Virus record (IMG/VR): IMGVR_UViG_3300049855_000530
Coordinates: 1 to 30,925 of that record
DNA: 30,925 nucleotides
Source: a virus
Strand: one strand, 5' to 3'
Both the position numbers and the translations under genes were made by a program. Positions 8,770 through 15,865 of this stretch are shown here, piece after piece. Every line of letters starts with the position of its first letter. The first letter of the stretch is position 1. The notes below the pieces were generated by a model. That model made no database searches, was not told the DNA's origin, and worked only from the letters and a program-made list of their open reading frames with translations.

Positions 8770-8943
8770 ATGTTACTTAACGAAATCAAGAACAAAGCGA
8801 AACACAAGCACCAGCAGCTCGTGCAAATCGAATACATCGCCGATGTGAAAGGCGGGCACGCGAAAAAAGGCGCAAAGGATTGGGTAGGGCATAGCCTTGC
8901 AAAAACCTTGGTAGATGCTAAAAAAGCTAAACTCGTAGCGTAG
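8770..8943 (+). CDS. Small 57-residue protein between capsid and connector genes
   Basis: A 57-residue lysine-rich reading frame begins at the ATG at 8770 and stops directly before the next ATG at 8944. Seen: LVQIEYIADVKGGHAKKGAKDWVGHSLAKTL in two short parts, a pattern like small phage head-tail-junction proteins in which a strand and a Gly-Lys turn are followed by a short helix. Its tight fit between two virion genes and lack of another use for this DNA support translation. The function is not known; decoration or connector roles are inferences from position. Confidence 0.6.
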   Translation: MLLNEIKNKAKHKHQQLVQIEYIADVKGGHAKKGAKDWVGHSLAKTLVDAKKAKLVA

Positions 8944-9639
8944 ATGCTGCCCGCAATCACGATCGAAGATTTCAAAGGTTCCGCGAAAATCGGGGTGGAC
9001 ACTTACGCCCTCCCCGATTTCGCGGCTTTCGTCGATGAGTGGTACCCGAAACACGTGCGGGAAATCCTTGGCCAGCGGGCCTATGCTGAAATCGCTGCAA
9101 CCAATCCGCTCCCTGAAAAATGGGCGGATGTTTTCGCGGGATGCGAATGGCAGGACGGCGAACTTCTTGACTGGCATGATGGGCTTCGGGCAATCTGCAT
9201 AGATCGCCTATATTGGGGCTGGCAGCGGGATGCGGCCAATGTTTCTACAAGTACAGGCATTGTGCAAAACGCCAACGAAAACAGCGTACCGACAACGCGC
9301 GGCGACGTTTCCGCGATGGCGAACAGCCGGTGGAACATCGCTGCCCAAGTATTGTGTGATCTGATGCGGTTTTTCCGCGACAACGAAACAATCACCCAAG
9401 ACGTTGTTTCGGTTTCCTATCCCGTACCGGGCGTTACTCGGATAGCGGTTGCATCGACGAAATACCTTGCCGTTGGCGATGAATTGATTGTGGATAGCGC
9501 GGCGTACATAGTCGCGGCGATCGCCCAAGATGCTTGGATAGAGGTTGCATATACAATCGTTTCGGCCACAAAAGCGGTATGGTATCCGTTCAGGAAATAC
9601 AATATACCAACCACGCAACAAGGGAGGGTTTTCGCATGA
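8944..9639 (+). CDS. Head-tail connector-like protein
   Basis: This 231-residue protein lies where head completion (connector) proteins are encoded. Seen: a helical N-terminal part (about 1-145, with FVDEWYPKHVREILGQRAY) and a beta-rich C-terminal part (about 150-231). The helical first part, position after the capsid and overlap with a further completion gene fit an adaptor that docks to the portal, as seen for connector proteins of Bacteroidetes phages. The stop overlaps the next start as ATGA. No enzymatic motif is visible. Confidence 0.6.
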   Translation: MLPAITIEDFKGSAKIGVDTYALPDFAAFVDEWYPKHVREILGQRAYAEIAATNPLPEKWADVFAGCEWQDGELLDWHDGLRAICIDRLYWGWQRDAANVSTSTGIVQNANENSVPTTRGDVSAMANSRWNIAAQVLCDLMRFFRDNETITQDVVSVSYPVPGVTRIAVASTKYLAVGDELIVDSAAYIVAAIAQDAWIEVAYTIVSATKAVWYPFRKYNIPTTQQGRVFA

Positions 9640-10385
9640 GCAAGCTGGTAGTGGACGTGATGGGCGGTTTCGTTGCAGGATTGAAACTTGAGAGCAAAGT
9701 GCTTTCTTTTTCCGTTCCCGCGATGCTGCCGGGCAGCTTTTCAAACAGCTTTTCAAACAGCTTTTCGGTAGGCTCGACGATCGTTCCCGAAACCACGACC
9801 ATCACGGTTTGCGATATGTTCCATGCGCGTCCCGGGCTTGCATGCTTGCTTGATGGCATCGAATATACAATCATGGAAACCGACCGCGAAACGGGAACCG
9901 TAACCGTGGCCGGCTATACGGAAGCCCCTGCCCTTTTTTCAATGCCGGCGCCGCATTATTTCCACGGCACGCCGACTGCGACGGGAGCGGAAATTTCAAG
10001 GTTAAGGGATGCGGACAAAGTTCCGATGATCTACCTTCTTGAGATTATCCGCGAAACCGTGCAGGGTGAAGATTCCGCTTACGTATCCGTGGCCGATCTG
10101 CGCCTGTTCTTTCTTGACGTGGCCGATTACGCGAAATGGACAACCGACGATCACTACGCAAAAGCGGTGCAGGGGCTTCGTTCGCTCGCGGACGCTTTCA
10201 TTACCCAAGCCCGAAAGTATCGCAGCTTCGGGAAATTGGCCGAAATCGACCTGATAACGCACGTAAAATTTGGCGTGTATCAAACCGACAAGGGCCACGT
10301 AAACAGCCTGTTCAATGAAAGATTGACAGGCATAGAAATGCGGGCAAGTTTCCCTATAAGGGATTGTAGCCCGAAATGTTGTTGA
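9636..10385 (+). CDS. Putative head-tail completion protein
   Basis: This 249-residue protein is unrecognised beyond its position. The start at 9636 overlaps the upstream stop (ATGA) and follows AGGGAGGG. Seen: a beta-rich first half (about 1-110), a short serine/phenylalanine/asparagine tract SFSNSFSNSFS (about 34-44) made by a tandem DNA repeat, and a helical, charged second half (about 130-249) with a cysteine-rich end CSPKCC. Order and size suggest a neck or tail-terminator protein. Confidence in the gene is high, but confidence in its role is low. Confidence 0.6.
   Translation: MSKLVVDVMGGFVAGLKLESKVLSFSVPAMLPGSFSNSFSNSFSVGSTIVPETTTITVCDMFHARPGLACLLDGIEYTIMETDRETGTVTVAGYTEAPALFSMPAPHYFHGTPTATGAEISRLRDADKVPMIYLLEIIRETVQGEDSAYVSVADLRLFFLDVADYAKWTTDDHYAKAVQGLRSLADAFITQARKYRSFGKLAEIDLITHVKFGVYQTDKGHVNSLFNERLTGIEMRASFPIRDCSPKCC
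9735..9767 (+). repeat. 12-bp tandem repeat inside the completion gene
   Basis: AGCTTTTCAAAC occurs twice in a row (9735-9746, 9747-9758), followed by a partial third copy to 9767. The unit length is a multiple of three, so copy number changes add or remove the residues SFSN without breaking the frame. Confidence 0.85.
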
Positions 10386-10405
10386 ACTCTTAACCGATAA
10401 AATAT

Positions 10406-11308
10406 ATGAGCTGTCTGTGCGACTACTCCTTGAGCAATACCGGCACGCCCTCTAAGCAAGGGATTGCCGCCGTAACAAAAAAGTTGATTTTCGTTCGCAT
10501 GGTGGACGATGCCGGCAACCGCAACAGCGTCGATGTTTCCGATACGCTGGATGCCGCCTTTTTCGAGGCGCTGACCCGCGCCCAAGACCCGTCCGCGCGC
10601 TGGTATCCTACGCCCGAGGTGAAAAACGTGGAAGACACCCGCGCCGAAACGGTGTTCGAAACCTACACCGACGGCAGCAACGCCAAGGTGCGCGAAGGCA
10701 TCCGTTCTTTTATGGGCGTGATGATCGATATGGGGCCTGTTTTCTTGAGCAAGCTGCAAGGTTTCGCTTGCGAAAAGATGGGTGTATATTTCGTCGATGC
10801 TTGCGGGAAATTGGTAGGCAGCATATCCAGCGACGGAACGCAGCTTTATCCAATAATGATCAGCACGGGCAGCTTCGATGCTACACTCGTAAAGGCTACC
10901 GACGCGCTGCGCCCCAAGGTGCAGGTCAAGTTCGATATTTCGGTATTGGAACGCGACGAAAACCTGCGCATCGCCGATACCGAAGCCGATGTGGACTTGA
11001 ACGCGCTCGAAGGGATGCTCGACGTGATCGGTACCACCACGTCGATTTCAACGACAAGCTTCACCGTAAAGCTAAACTTGCAATACGGCCCTTTCGGCGC
11101 TCCGATAAAAGTGGAAGGCTTTGTTTTGGGCGACTTTTCGCTGTACAACGAAGATGATGCCGCCACCGTGGCGATCACGTCGCTTCTTGAAAGCCCTGCC
11201 GGCACGTACACAATCAACTACGCAGCCCAAGGCAGCGGCGAAACATTGACGGTTCGCGGCCAAATGGACAGCTTCTTGGTTACGACGTTTACCGTGCTTA
11301 TCCCGTAG
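10406..11308 (+). CDS. Probable major tail protein
   Basis: This 300-residue protein is the best candidate for the tail tube subunit. Seen: a mixed alpha/beta body without catalytic motifs, an N-terminal CDYSLSNTGTPSKQGIA segment, a middle RPKVQVKFDISVLERDENL segment, and a C-terminal part (about 200-300) rich in Thr, Ser and Val that looks like an added beta-sandwich. It stands alone before a strong terminator, as expected for a protein needed in many copies, and is followed by tail completion, chaperone and tape-measure genes. A different tail structural role remains possible. Confidence 0.6.
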   Translation: MSCLCDYSLSNTGTPSKQGIAAVTKKLIFVRMVDDAGNRNSVDVSDTLDAAFFEALTRAQDPSARWYPTPEVKNVEDTRAETVFETYTDGSNAKVREGIRSFMGVMIDMGPVFLSKLQGFACEKMGVYFVDACGKLVGSISSDGTQLYPIMISTGSFDATLVKATDALRPKVQVKFDISVLERDENLRIADTEADVDLNALEGMLDVIGTTTSISTTSFTVKLNLQYGPFGAPIKVEGFVLGDFSLYNEDDAATVAITSLLESPAGTYTINYAAQGSGETLTVRGQMDSFLVTTFTVLIP

Positions 11309-11354
11309 TTTCATTTGGTTTGGTTTGATTATAAGGACGTTTTATTTGAATTTT

Positions 11355-11390
11355 ACAGCGGCATCCGGCTTGGTTGCCGCTGTTTTTTTT
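11355..11390 (+). terminator. Intrinsic terminator after the tail protein gene
   Basis: ACAGCGGCA (11355-11363) pairs with TGCCGCTGT (11375-11383) and is followed by T residues to 11390. It lies inside the late gene cluster, so read-through or a downstream promoter is needed for the later tail genes. It may set a higher level for head and tube proteins. Confidence 0.85.
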
Positions 11391-11401
11391 GACTCGTGAA
11401 T

Positions 11402-11857
11402 ATGTTTGATGCAATAAAAAGACGGATAAGGAACATAGAAGCTGCAAGCATAGCGAATATGCTGCAAGCCTTGTTTTCCGATCCCGGTATCGCGGGGCTG
11501 GTTCTTGACCTTAACACCGGAGGCCAGCTGTTCGCGGGCATCGACGCGAAAAACAAGGAATTATCCAGCATAGGCGGCGCGTATGCGGCTTATACGGTAA
11601 GGTTGAAACGCGCGAAAGGGCAGGTGGCCGATCACGTTACGTTGAAAGATACGGGCGATTTTTACCGTTCCTTCGATTTGATCGCCAGCCATGATTCAAT
11701 CACTATCACGGCGGATTCCGAAAAAGGCGGCGTAGATTTGCAGCTTCGTTGGGGGAGCGAATTGTTGGGGCTTACGGACGCTTCCAAGCTGGAGCTGTTC
11801 GAAAACCTTATTCCCGAGGTCAGGAAAATGATACTAGAGAAAATACACGGGAAATGA
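11402..11857 (+). CDS. Tail completion-like protein (gp10-type position)
   Basis: This protein of about 151 residues carries VTLKDTGDFYRSF, a segment common in Bacteroidetes-phage tail-completion-type proteins, and a preceding LDLNTGGQLFAGIDAKNKEL segment. It is likely a minor tail or neck protein. An in-frame GTG at 11396 is an alternative start that adds two residues; ATG 11402 was preferred. The stop overlaps the following methyltransferase start (ATGA at 11854), although that gene looks like a later insertion. Confidence 0.6.
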   Translation: MFDAIKRRIRNIEAASIANMLQALFSDPGIAGLVLDLNTGGQLFAGIDAKNKELSSIGGAYAAYTVRLKRAKGQVADHVTLKDTGDFYRSFDLIASHDSITITADSEKGGVDLQLRWGSELLGLTDASKLELFENLIPEVRKMILEKIHGK

Positions 11858-12471
11858 TAGAGATAACGAACGAGGATAACATGGCACTCATGGCTAGGTA
11901 TCCGGATAAATACTTTGAATTGGCTATTGTGGATCCGCCGTATGGAATAAATATTAATATTTCGATGGGAAGAAGGAAAGGCGATAAAAAAAGCAATTAC
12001 CATAAATTCGCTGGTGGCGATTCTGAAATACCTAGTACCGTTTTTTTTAAAGAGCTTTTTCGTGTTTCAAAAAATCAAATTATATGGGGGGGGCAGTATA
12101 TGACGGAATTTTTAAAACCTTCCCCTTGTTGGATTCTTTGGGATAAAGGTTTTAGCGAAGATGTTTCGTTTTCGCAATTTGAAATGGCATGGACTTCTTT
12201 TGTATCTACTAATAAAAAATATGATAAAAACCCATTTCAAAAGAACCGCATCCACCCTACCCAAAAACCCGTAGCCCTGTATAAATGGCTACTAAGCAAG
12301 TACGCAAAGCCCGGCGATAAACTTTTGGATACGCATCTAGGCAGCGGCTCAATCGCAATCGCTGCCCACGATTTGGGCTTTGATTTGACCGCGTGCGAAC
12401 TTGATAAAGATTATTTCGATGCGGCAATGAAACGGATTGACAACCATCGCAGACAGCTAGTTTTATGCTAA
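11854..12471 (+). CDS. DNA N6-adenine or N4-cytosine methyltransferase
   Basis: This 205-residue protein methylates an exocyclic amino group in DNA. Seen: catalytic DPPYG (27-31), HPTQKPV (134-140), and the cofactor-binding segment LLDTHLGSGSIAIAA (157-171) near the C terminus. This order is that of beta-class amino methyltransferases. It is short, with little room for a target-recognition domain. Bases about 11930-12240 are clearly richer in A and T than the neighbours, and composition returns to the local type at about 12240, so the gene looks mosaic. A run of eight G (12086-12093) encodes part of IIWGGQ. It interrupts the tail genes and overlaps both neighbours. Adenine versus cytosine specificity cannot be decided. 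Confidence 0.88.
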   Translation: MIEITNEDNMALMARYPDKYFELAIVDPPYGININISMGRRKGDKKSNYHKFAGGDSEIPSTVFFKELFRVSKNQIIWGGQYMTEFLKPSPCWILWDKGFSEDVSFSQFEMAWTSFVSTNKKYDKNPFQKNRIHPTQKPVALYKWLLSKYAKPGDKLLDTHLGSGSIAIAAHDLGFDLTACELDKDYFDAAMKRIDNHRRQLVLC

Positions 12472-12884
12472 AACCCAAAAGATACACCGGCATCGAAGAT
12501 ATGCCCGTTTCCGTATTCCACGAAATAGCCGCGACGGGAAAATGGGAACTGATCGGGAAAGGTTGCGGGGAAAGCGATTGGGCAAGGATTTTTGATTCTT
12601 TCTTGACACGTTTCGGCTATCTTGAAGATTACGCCCGCATCCCTAGGTTGAAACTCGAAGCGGCGAAACATTGGGCGATCGGATACACGGGCGGCCCCAA
12701 GTGGAATTTCACCATGGCCCAGGTTAAGGAACGGGAAATAGAAATGATTATCGCATCCGAACACGGCGGCGGCTCGGATATTTGGGCGGCGGCGGCAACG
12801 GTATCCAAGGCGATGGGTTTCCGCATCAACCCCGCCGAGGTTTCGGTGGCGGAGTTTTATAGTTATATTCGCATAAAAAAATAA
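12465..12884 (+). CDS. Tail assembly chaperone-like protein
   Basis: This 139-residue protein sits directly before the tape-measure gene, the normal position for the chaperone that coats the tape measure during tail assembly. Seen: a mainly helical protein without catalytic motifs, ending in a basic tail. The frame ends with ATA AAA AAA TAA, so a canonical A-AAA-AAA slippery run (12875-12881) lies at the stop. It overlaps the methyltransferase end by 7 bases. The role is inferred from position. Confidence 0.55.
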   Translation: MLKPKRYTGIEDMPVSVFHEIAATGKWELIGKGCGESDWARIFDSFLTRFGYLEDYARIPRLKLEAAKHWAIGYTGGPKWNFTMAQVKEREIEMIIASEHGGGSDIWAAAATVSKAMGFRINPAEVSVAEFYSYIRIKK

Positions 12885-12888
12885 TGGC

Positions 12889-15729
12889 ATGGCAGAAAAA
12901 CGCATAGAATATAAAGACATAGCCGCCGAGGATCTATTTAAGCCCGCGACGGATTCGGCCAAGGAATTGTCGGCGCAGCTTGATAAGCTGGAAGCCGACT
13001 TGAAAGATATATTGAAAGTTTCGGTTGAACTGTCCAAGTCGAACCCGTTGGCGGGCTACAAAGACATCCAAGAAGCCGAAAAAGCGTTTAGCGACGTGAA
13101 AAAAGCGGTCGCGGAACTGAACAAGGTGGAACTTGCCCGCATACGGCTTGCGGAAACAACGATTAAGCTGGAGATAGAAAAAACCAAGGCTGCAGCCGCA
13201 GCCGAAAAACAAACAAACGCGAACGCGAAAGCAACAAAGAGCCTTACCGACGCTCAAAAAGCCGAGGCTAAGGCAAAAGAGAAACTGGCGTTTTTGGATA
13301 CGGACGCTGCAAAGGCGGCTGCGGAAGTAGCTGCCCAAATCAAAGCCAAAACGGCGGCGCTGAAACAATCCGTCGCGGAATCGTCATCCGCATCGACGGC
13401 GTACCAAAAGGAATCGGCGCGACTGAACAGGCTTAGAAACGAATACAAGGACTTGGCGGTGCAAAACAAGGAAAACACCGAAGAGGCAAAAGACCTGCTC
13501 GCGGCTATCCAAAAGCTGGATAAGCAACTCAAAGATATTGATGAATCCGTTGGCCAAAACCAAAGGAGCGTAGGCAATTACCGTATCGCCGTGGACAGGC
13601 TAAGCGGTTCCATGAAACTATTGGCCAACACGGCGGTTATCGGGCTGCTCGTGCAGATAGCGTCCTTGTTTTCGCAGAACAGCGAAGGCGCGGGGATAAT
13701 GAGCAAGGCGATAGGCCGCATAACCGTAACCTTATCGACATTGATAGCCCGCGCGATAAAAGCGTTGCCCGAATTGCAAGAAGCCTTCACGGGCTTGTTT
13801 TCGGGCTTAGGCGACAGCTTTGATTCTTTTGTGCTTAAAATCCAACTCAAAATGGCGCAGCTTCCCGAAATATTGGGCGGCTCCGCGAAAGAAGCCGAAA
13901 AAATACAGGCATCCATCGACGCGCTCGCCAAAAAGTCGGCGGCTGCGGCATCGCCAATCGAGGTTTTAGGGAAGGCTTTTTCGGGTGTCGGGCAAGAAAT
14001 AGAAGATTTGATAGGCAAAAACGACAAGTTGATCGATAAAACATTGGCCTACCAAAAACAGATAAACCGCCTAAACGAATCCGTGGCATCCATGCGGAAG
14101 GAGCAGGAACTACTGCAAATCGCATCCGACGACGATACTATTTCATTGGAAAAGCAAGCCGAGGCAACGGTTTTGCTGATCCAAAAAACCAACGAAATCA
14201 TCGCAGCCGAGATAAAGGTGCTGCAAAAACGCAAAGAACTTGCGACGCTAAACGCACAGGTAAACAAGGGCAGCATCGAGGCGCAAACGGAACTATCCGA
14301 ATCCCGCGTGGCGCTGCTGGAGAAAGAAGCGGAACAGGCTGCGGCTATCCAAGAAGGCAACGCACGGCTTCGGCAGATCGAGCGCGACAACATGGAGCTG
14401 GATTTAGACCAGTTGATTGATATTGCCGATAAACGAAAAACGGTAAACGAACAGATTGCCGGCGACGAACGGAACAGCATCGCGGCCCGCGTGGCAGCTA
14501 TCCAAGAAGCAAGCATCGACATCGAGGCCGCGTTCCGAAAACAGGCCGAAGTATTGGGTGTTTCCGCAAGCATCGACGACCTTCTTTCAGAAACCGACAC
14601 CGTGAAACTCAATGCCCGCATCAAGTCGCTCGGGCTTGACGAGATACGCCAAAACAGGCTTAGGGAGGTAATACAGGAACGCGCCCAAGCTACTCAAGAC
14701 CTTGCAACCGCTCAATCCGACCTGCAAGAAGTTTCCCGCAAAGCTGCCGAAACCAACTCGGACATCATCTTGCAAGAAGAGGCGCTGCTAGAATTGTCCA
14801 AGGATTCCGCGAAGGCTTCCAAGGTGCTTGCCGATCTGGAAGCAAGGCGGCTGGAGAACGACATTGCCAACCTTCGCATCCGTATCGGCATTGCCCAAGA
14901 AGGCAGCACCGAAATATTGGAGCTTAACAAGTCGCTCAACGATAAGCTATTGGAGCAAAACCAAGCACGGGCGGAAAAAGAGAAAACGCAACGGGCAAAA
15001 CAGCAAGAAGCCGTCAAGCTATCCTTGCAGCTTATCGGAAACCTTATCGAAAAAGCGTCAGAAAAACGTCTTGCGGCGATTGATAAGGAAATATCGGCAT
15101 CCGAAAAGCGCCAAGACGTGCTTCGGGAACTTGCCGCCAAGGGGGCGGAGGATGCGGATCAAAACCTTGCCACGGAACAGAAAAAACAAGCCGAACTGGA
15201 GCAGTCGCGGGCAAAAGCTATCCGAAACCAGAAACGGCTCGAGCTTGGGCTTGCCGCAATCGAAACATATAACACGAAAAAGGCTGCTGGAGAGCCTAAC
15301 GCCTTGGCTTCCACCATCGCCGAAATAGCGGCGTTGCAGCTTTTCGTGGAATCGTTGCCGGGCTTTTTCACGGGCACCGAAAACATAGAAAAGTCGCTCG
15401 GGCTTCCAGATGTCGCGGGCAAGGACGGGTATATAGTCCGCGTGGACGGCTCGGAGCGGGTAATGTCGGGTGCTCAAAACGCCATGATAGGCCCGATGCA
15501 AAACAACGAGCTTGCTGCATTGGCGTTGGCGCATAGGACAGGAAGCCTTGCCGCATCCGAAAGCGGGGGCGGTGGCGTGGAGCGTGAATTGAAAGTGTTG
15601 CAGAAGATAGTGGCCGACAAGCCAGCGTACCTTGGCCGCGATTACGACGCTACGCAGAAAGCTATTATAGACATCGTTGAAAAGCAAGGCCGCATCGAAA
15701 GAACAAGGCGCAAGCCTGGGCTTTTATAG
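12889..15729 (+). CDS. Tail tape measure protein
   Basis: At 946 residues this is the longest protein here and the likely tail-length ruler. Seen: long Ala/Lys/Glu/Gln-rich coiled-coil regions (about 20-225 and 380-790), a QNQRSVGNY segment (223-231) that often marks tape measures of Bacteroidetes phages, a hydrophobic segment (243-261) that could enter the host membrane during DNA delivery, and a C-terminal globular part (about 830-946) with GFFTGTENIEKSLG. No lysozyme or peptidase motif was found in it. It follows the chaperone-like gene by four bases. Confidence 0.9.
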   Translation: MAEKRIEYKDIAAEDLFKPATDSAKELSAQLDKLEADLKDILKVSVELSKSNPLAGYKDIQEAEKAFSDVKKAVAELNKVELARIRLAETTIKLEIEKTKAAAAAEKQTNANAKATKSLTDAQKAEAKAKEKLAFLDTDAAKAAAEVAAQIKAKTAALKQSVAESSSASTAYQKESARLNRLRNEYKDLAVQNKENTEEAKDLLAAIQKLDKQLKDIDESVGQNQRSVGNYRIAVDRLSGSMKLLANTAVIGLLVQIASLFSQNSEGAGIMSKAIGRITVTLSTLIARAIKALPELQEAFTGLFSGLGDSFDSFVLKIQLKMAQLPEILGGSAKEAEKIQASIDALAKKSAAAASPIEVLGKAFSGVGQEIEDLIGKNDKLIDKTLAYQKQINRLNESVASMRKEQELLQIASDDDTISLEKQAEATVLLIQKTNEIIAAEIKVLQKRKELATLNAQVNKGSIEAQTELSESRVALLEKEAEQAAAIQEGNARLRQIERDNMELDLDQLIDIADKRKTVNEQIAGDERNSIAARVAAIQEASIDIEAAFRKQAEVLGVSASIDDLLSETDTVKLNARIKSLGLDEIRQNRLREVIQERAQATQDLATAQSDLQEVSRKAAETNSDIILQEEALLELSKDSAKASKVLADLEARRLENDIANLRIRIGIAQEGSTEILELNKSLNDKLLEQNQARAEKEKTQRAKQQEAVKLSLQLIGNLIEKASEKRLAAIDKEISASEKRQDVLRELAAKGAEDADQNLATEQKKQAELEQSRAKAIRNQKRLELGLAAIETYNTKKAAGEPNALASTIAEIAALQLFVESLPGFFTGTENIEKSLGLPDVAGKDGYIVRVDGSERVMSGAQNAMIGPMQNNELAALALAHRTGSLAASESGGGGVERELKVLQKIVADKPAYLGRDYDATQKAIIDIVEKQGRIERTRRKPGLL

Positions 15730-15746
15730 GGCATAAAAAAGGGCAT

Positions 15747-15770
15747 AAAAAAAGGCCACTAAAGCGGCCT
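15747..15770 (-). terminator. Intrinsic terminator, minus-strand orientation
   Basis: On the minus strand AGGCCGC (15770-15764) pairs with GTGGCCT (15759-15753), using one G-U pair, with loop TTTA, then six U (15752-15747). On the plus strand that pair becomes an A-C mismatch and no T tract follows, so the signal points to minus-strand transcription. It follows a 12-base direct repeat GGGCATAAAAAA. Confidence 0.6.
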
Positions 15771-15840
15771 AACGGGTTTCGTCAAAACGAGCGCATACTT
15801 TTTAACGGGCGGGTTAATAGGAGCGCTCGGAATCAGCCCG
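15747..15840 (-). ncRNA. Candidate structured small RNA on the minus strand
   Basis: The 136-base gap between two plus-strand tail genes contains a terminator that works better on the minus strand and, behind it, a nested hairpin. Read on the minus strand, CGAGCGC (15829-15823) can pair with GCGCTCG (15794-15788), enclosing TTAAC/GTTAA (15817-15813 with 15806-15802). A TATGTTTG box (15850-15843) fits a Bacteroidetes -7 element, which would give an RNA of about 90 bases. No good -33 element was found. No minus-strand reading frame explains the terminator. An alternative is a structured 5' untranslated region of the downstream gene on the plus strand. Confidence 0.35.
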
Positions 15841-15865
15841 CGCAAACATACTAAAAAAACAATAA

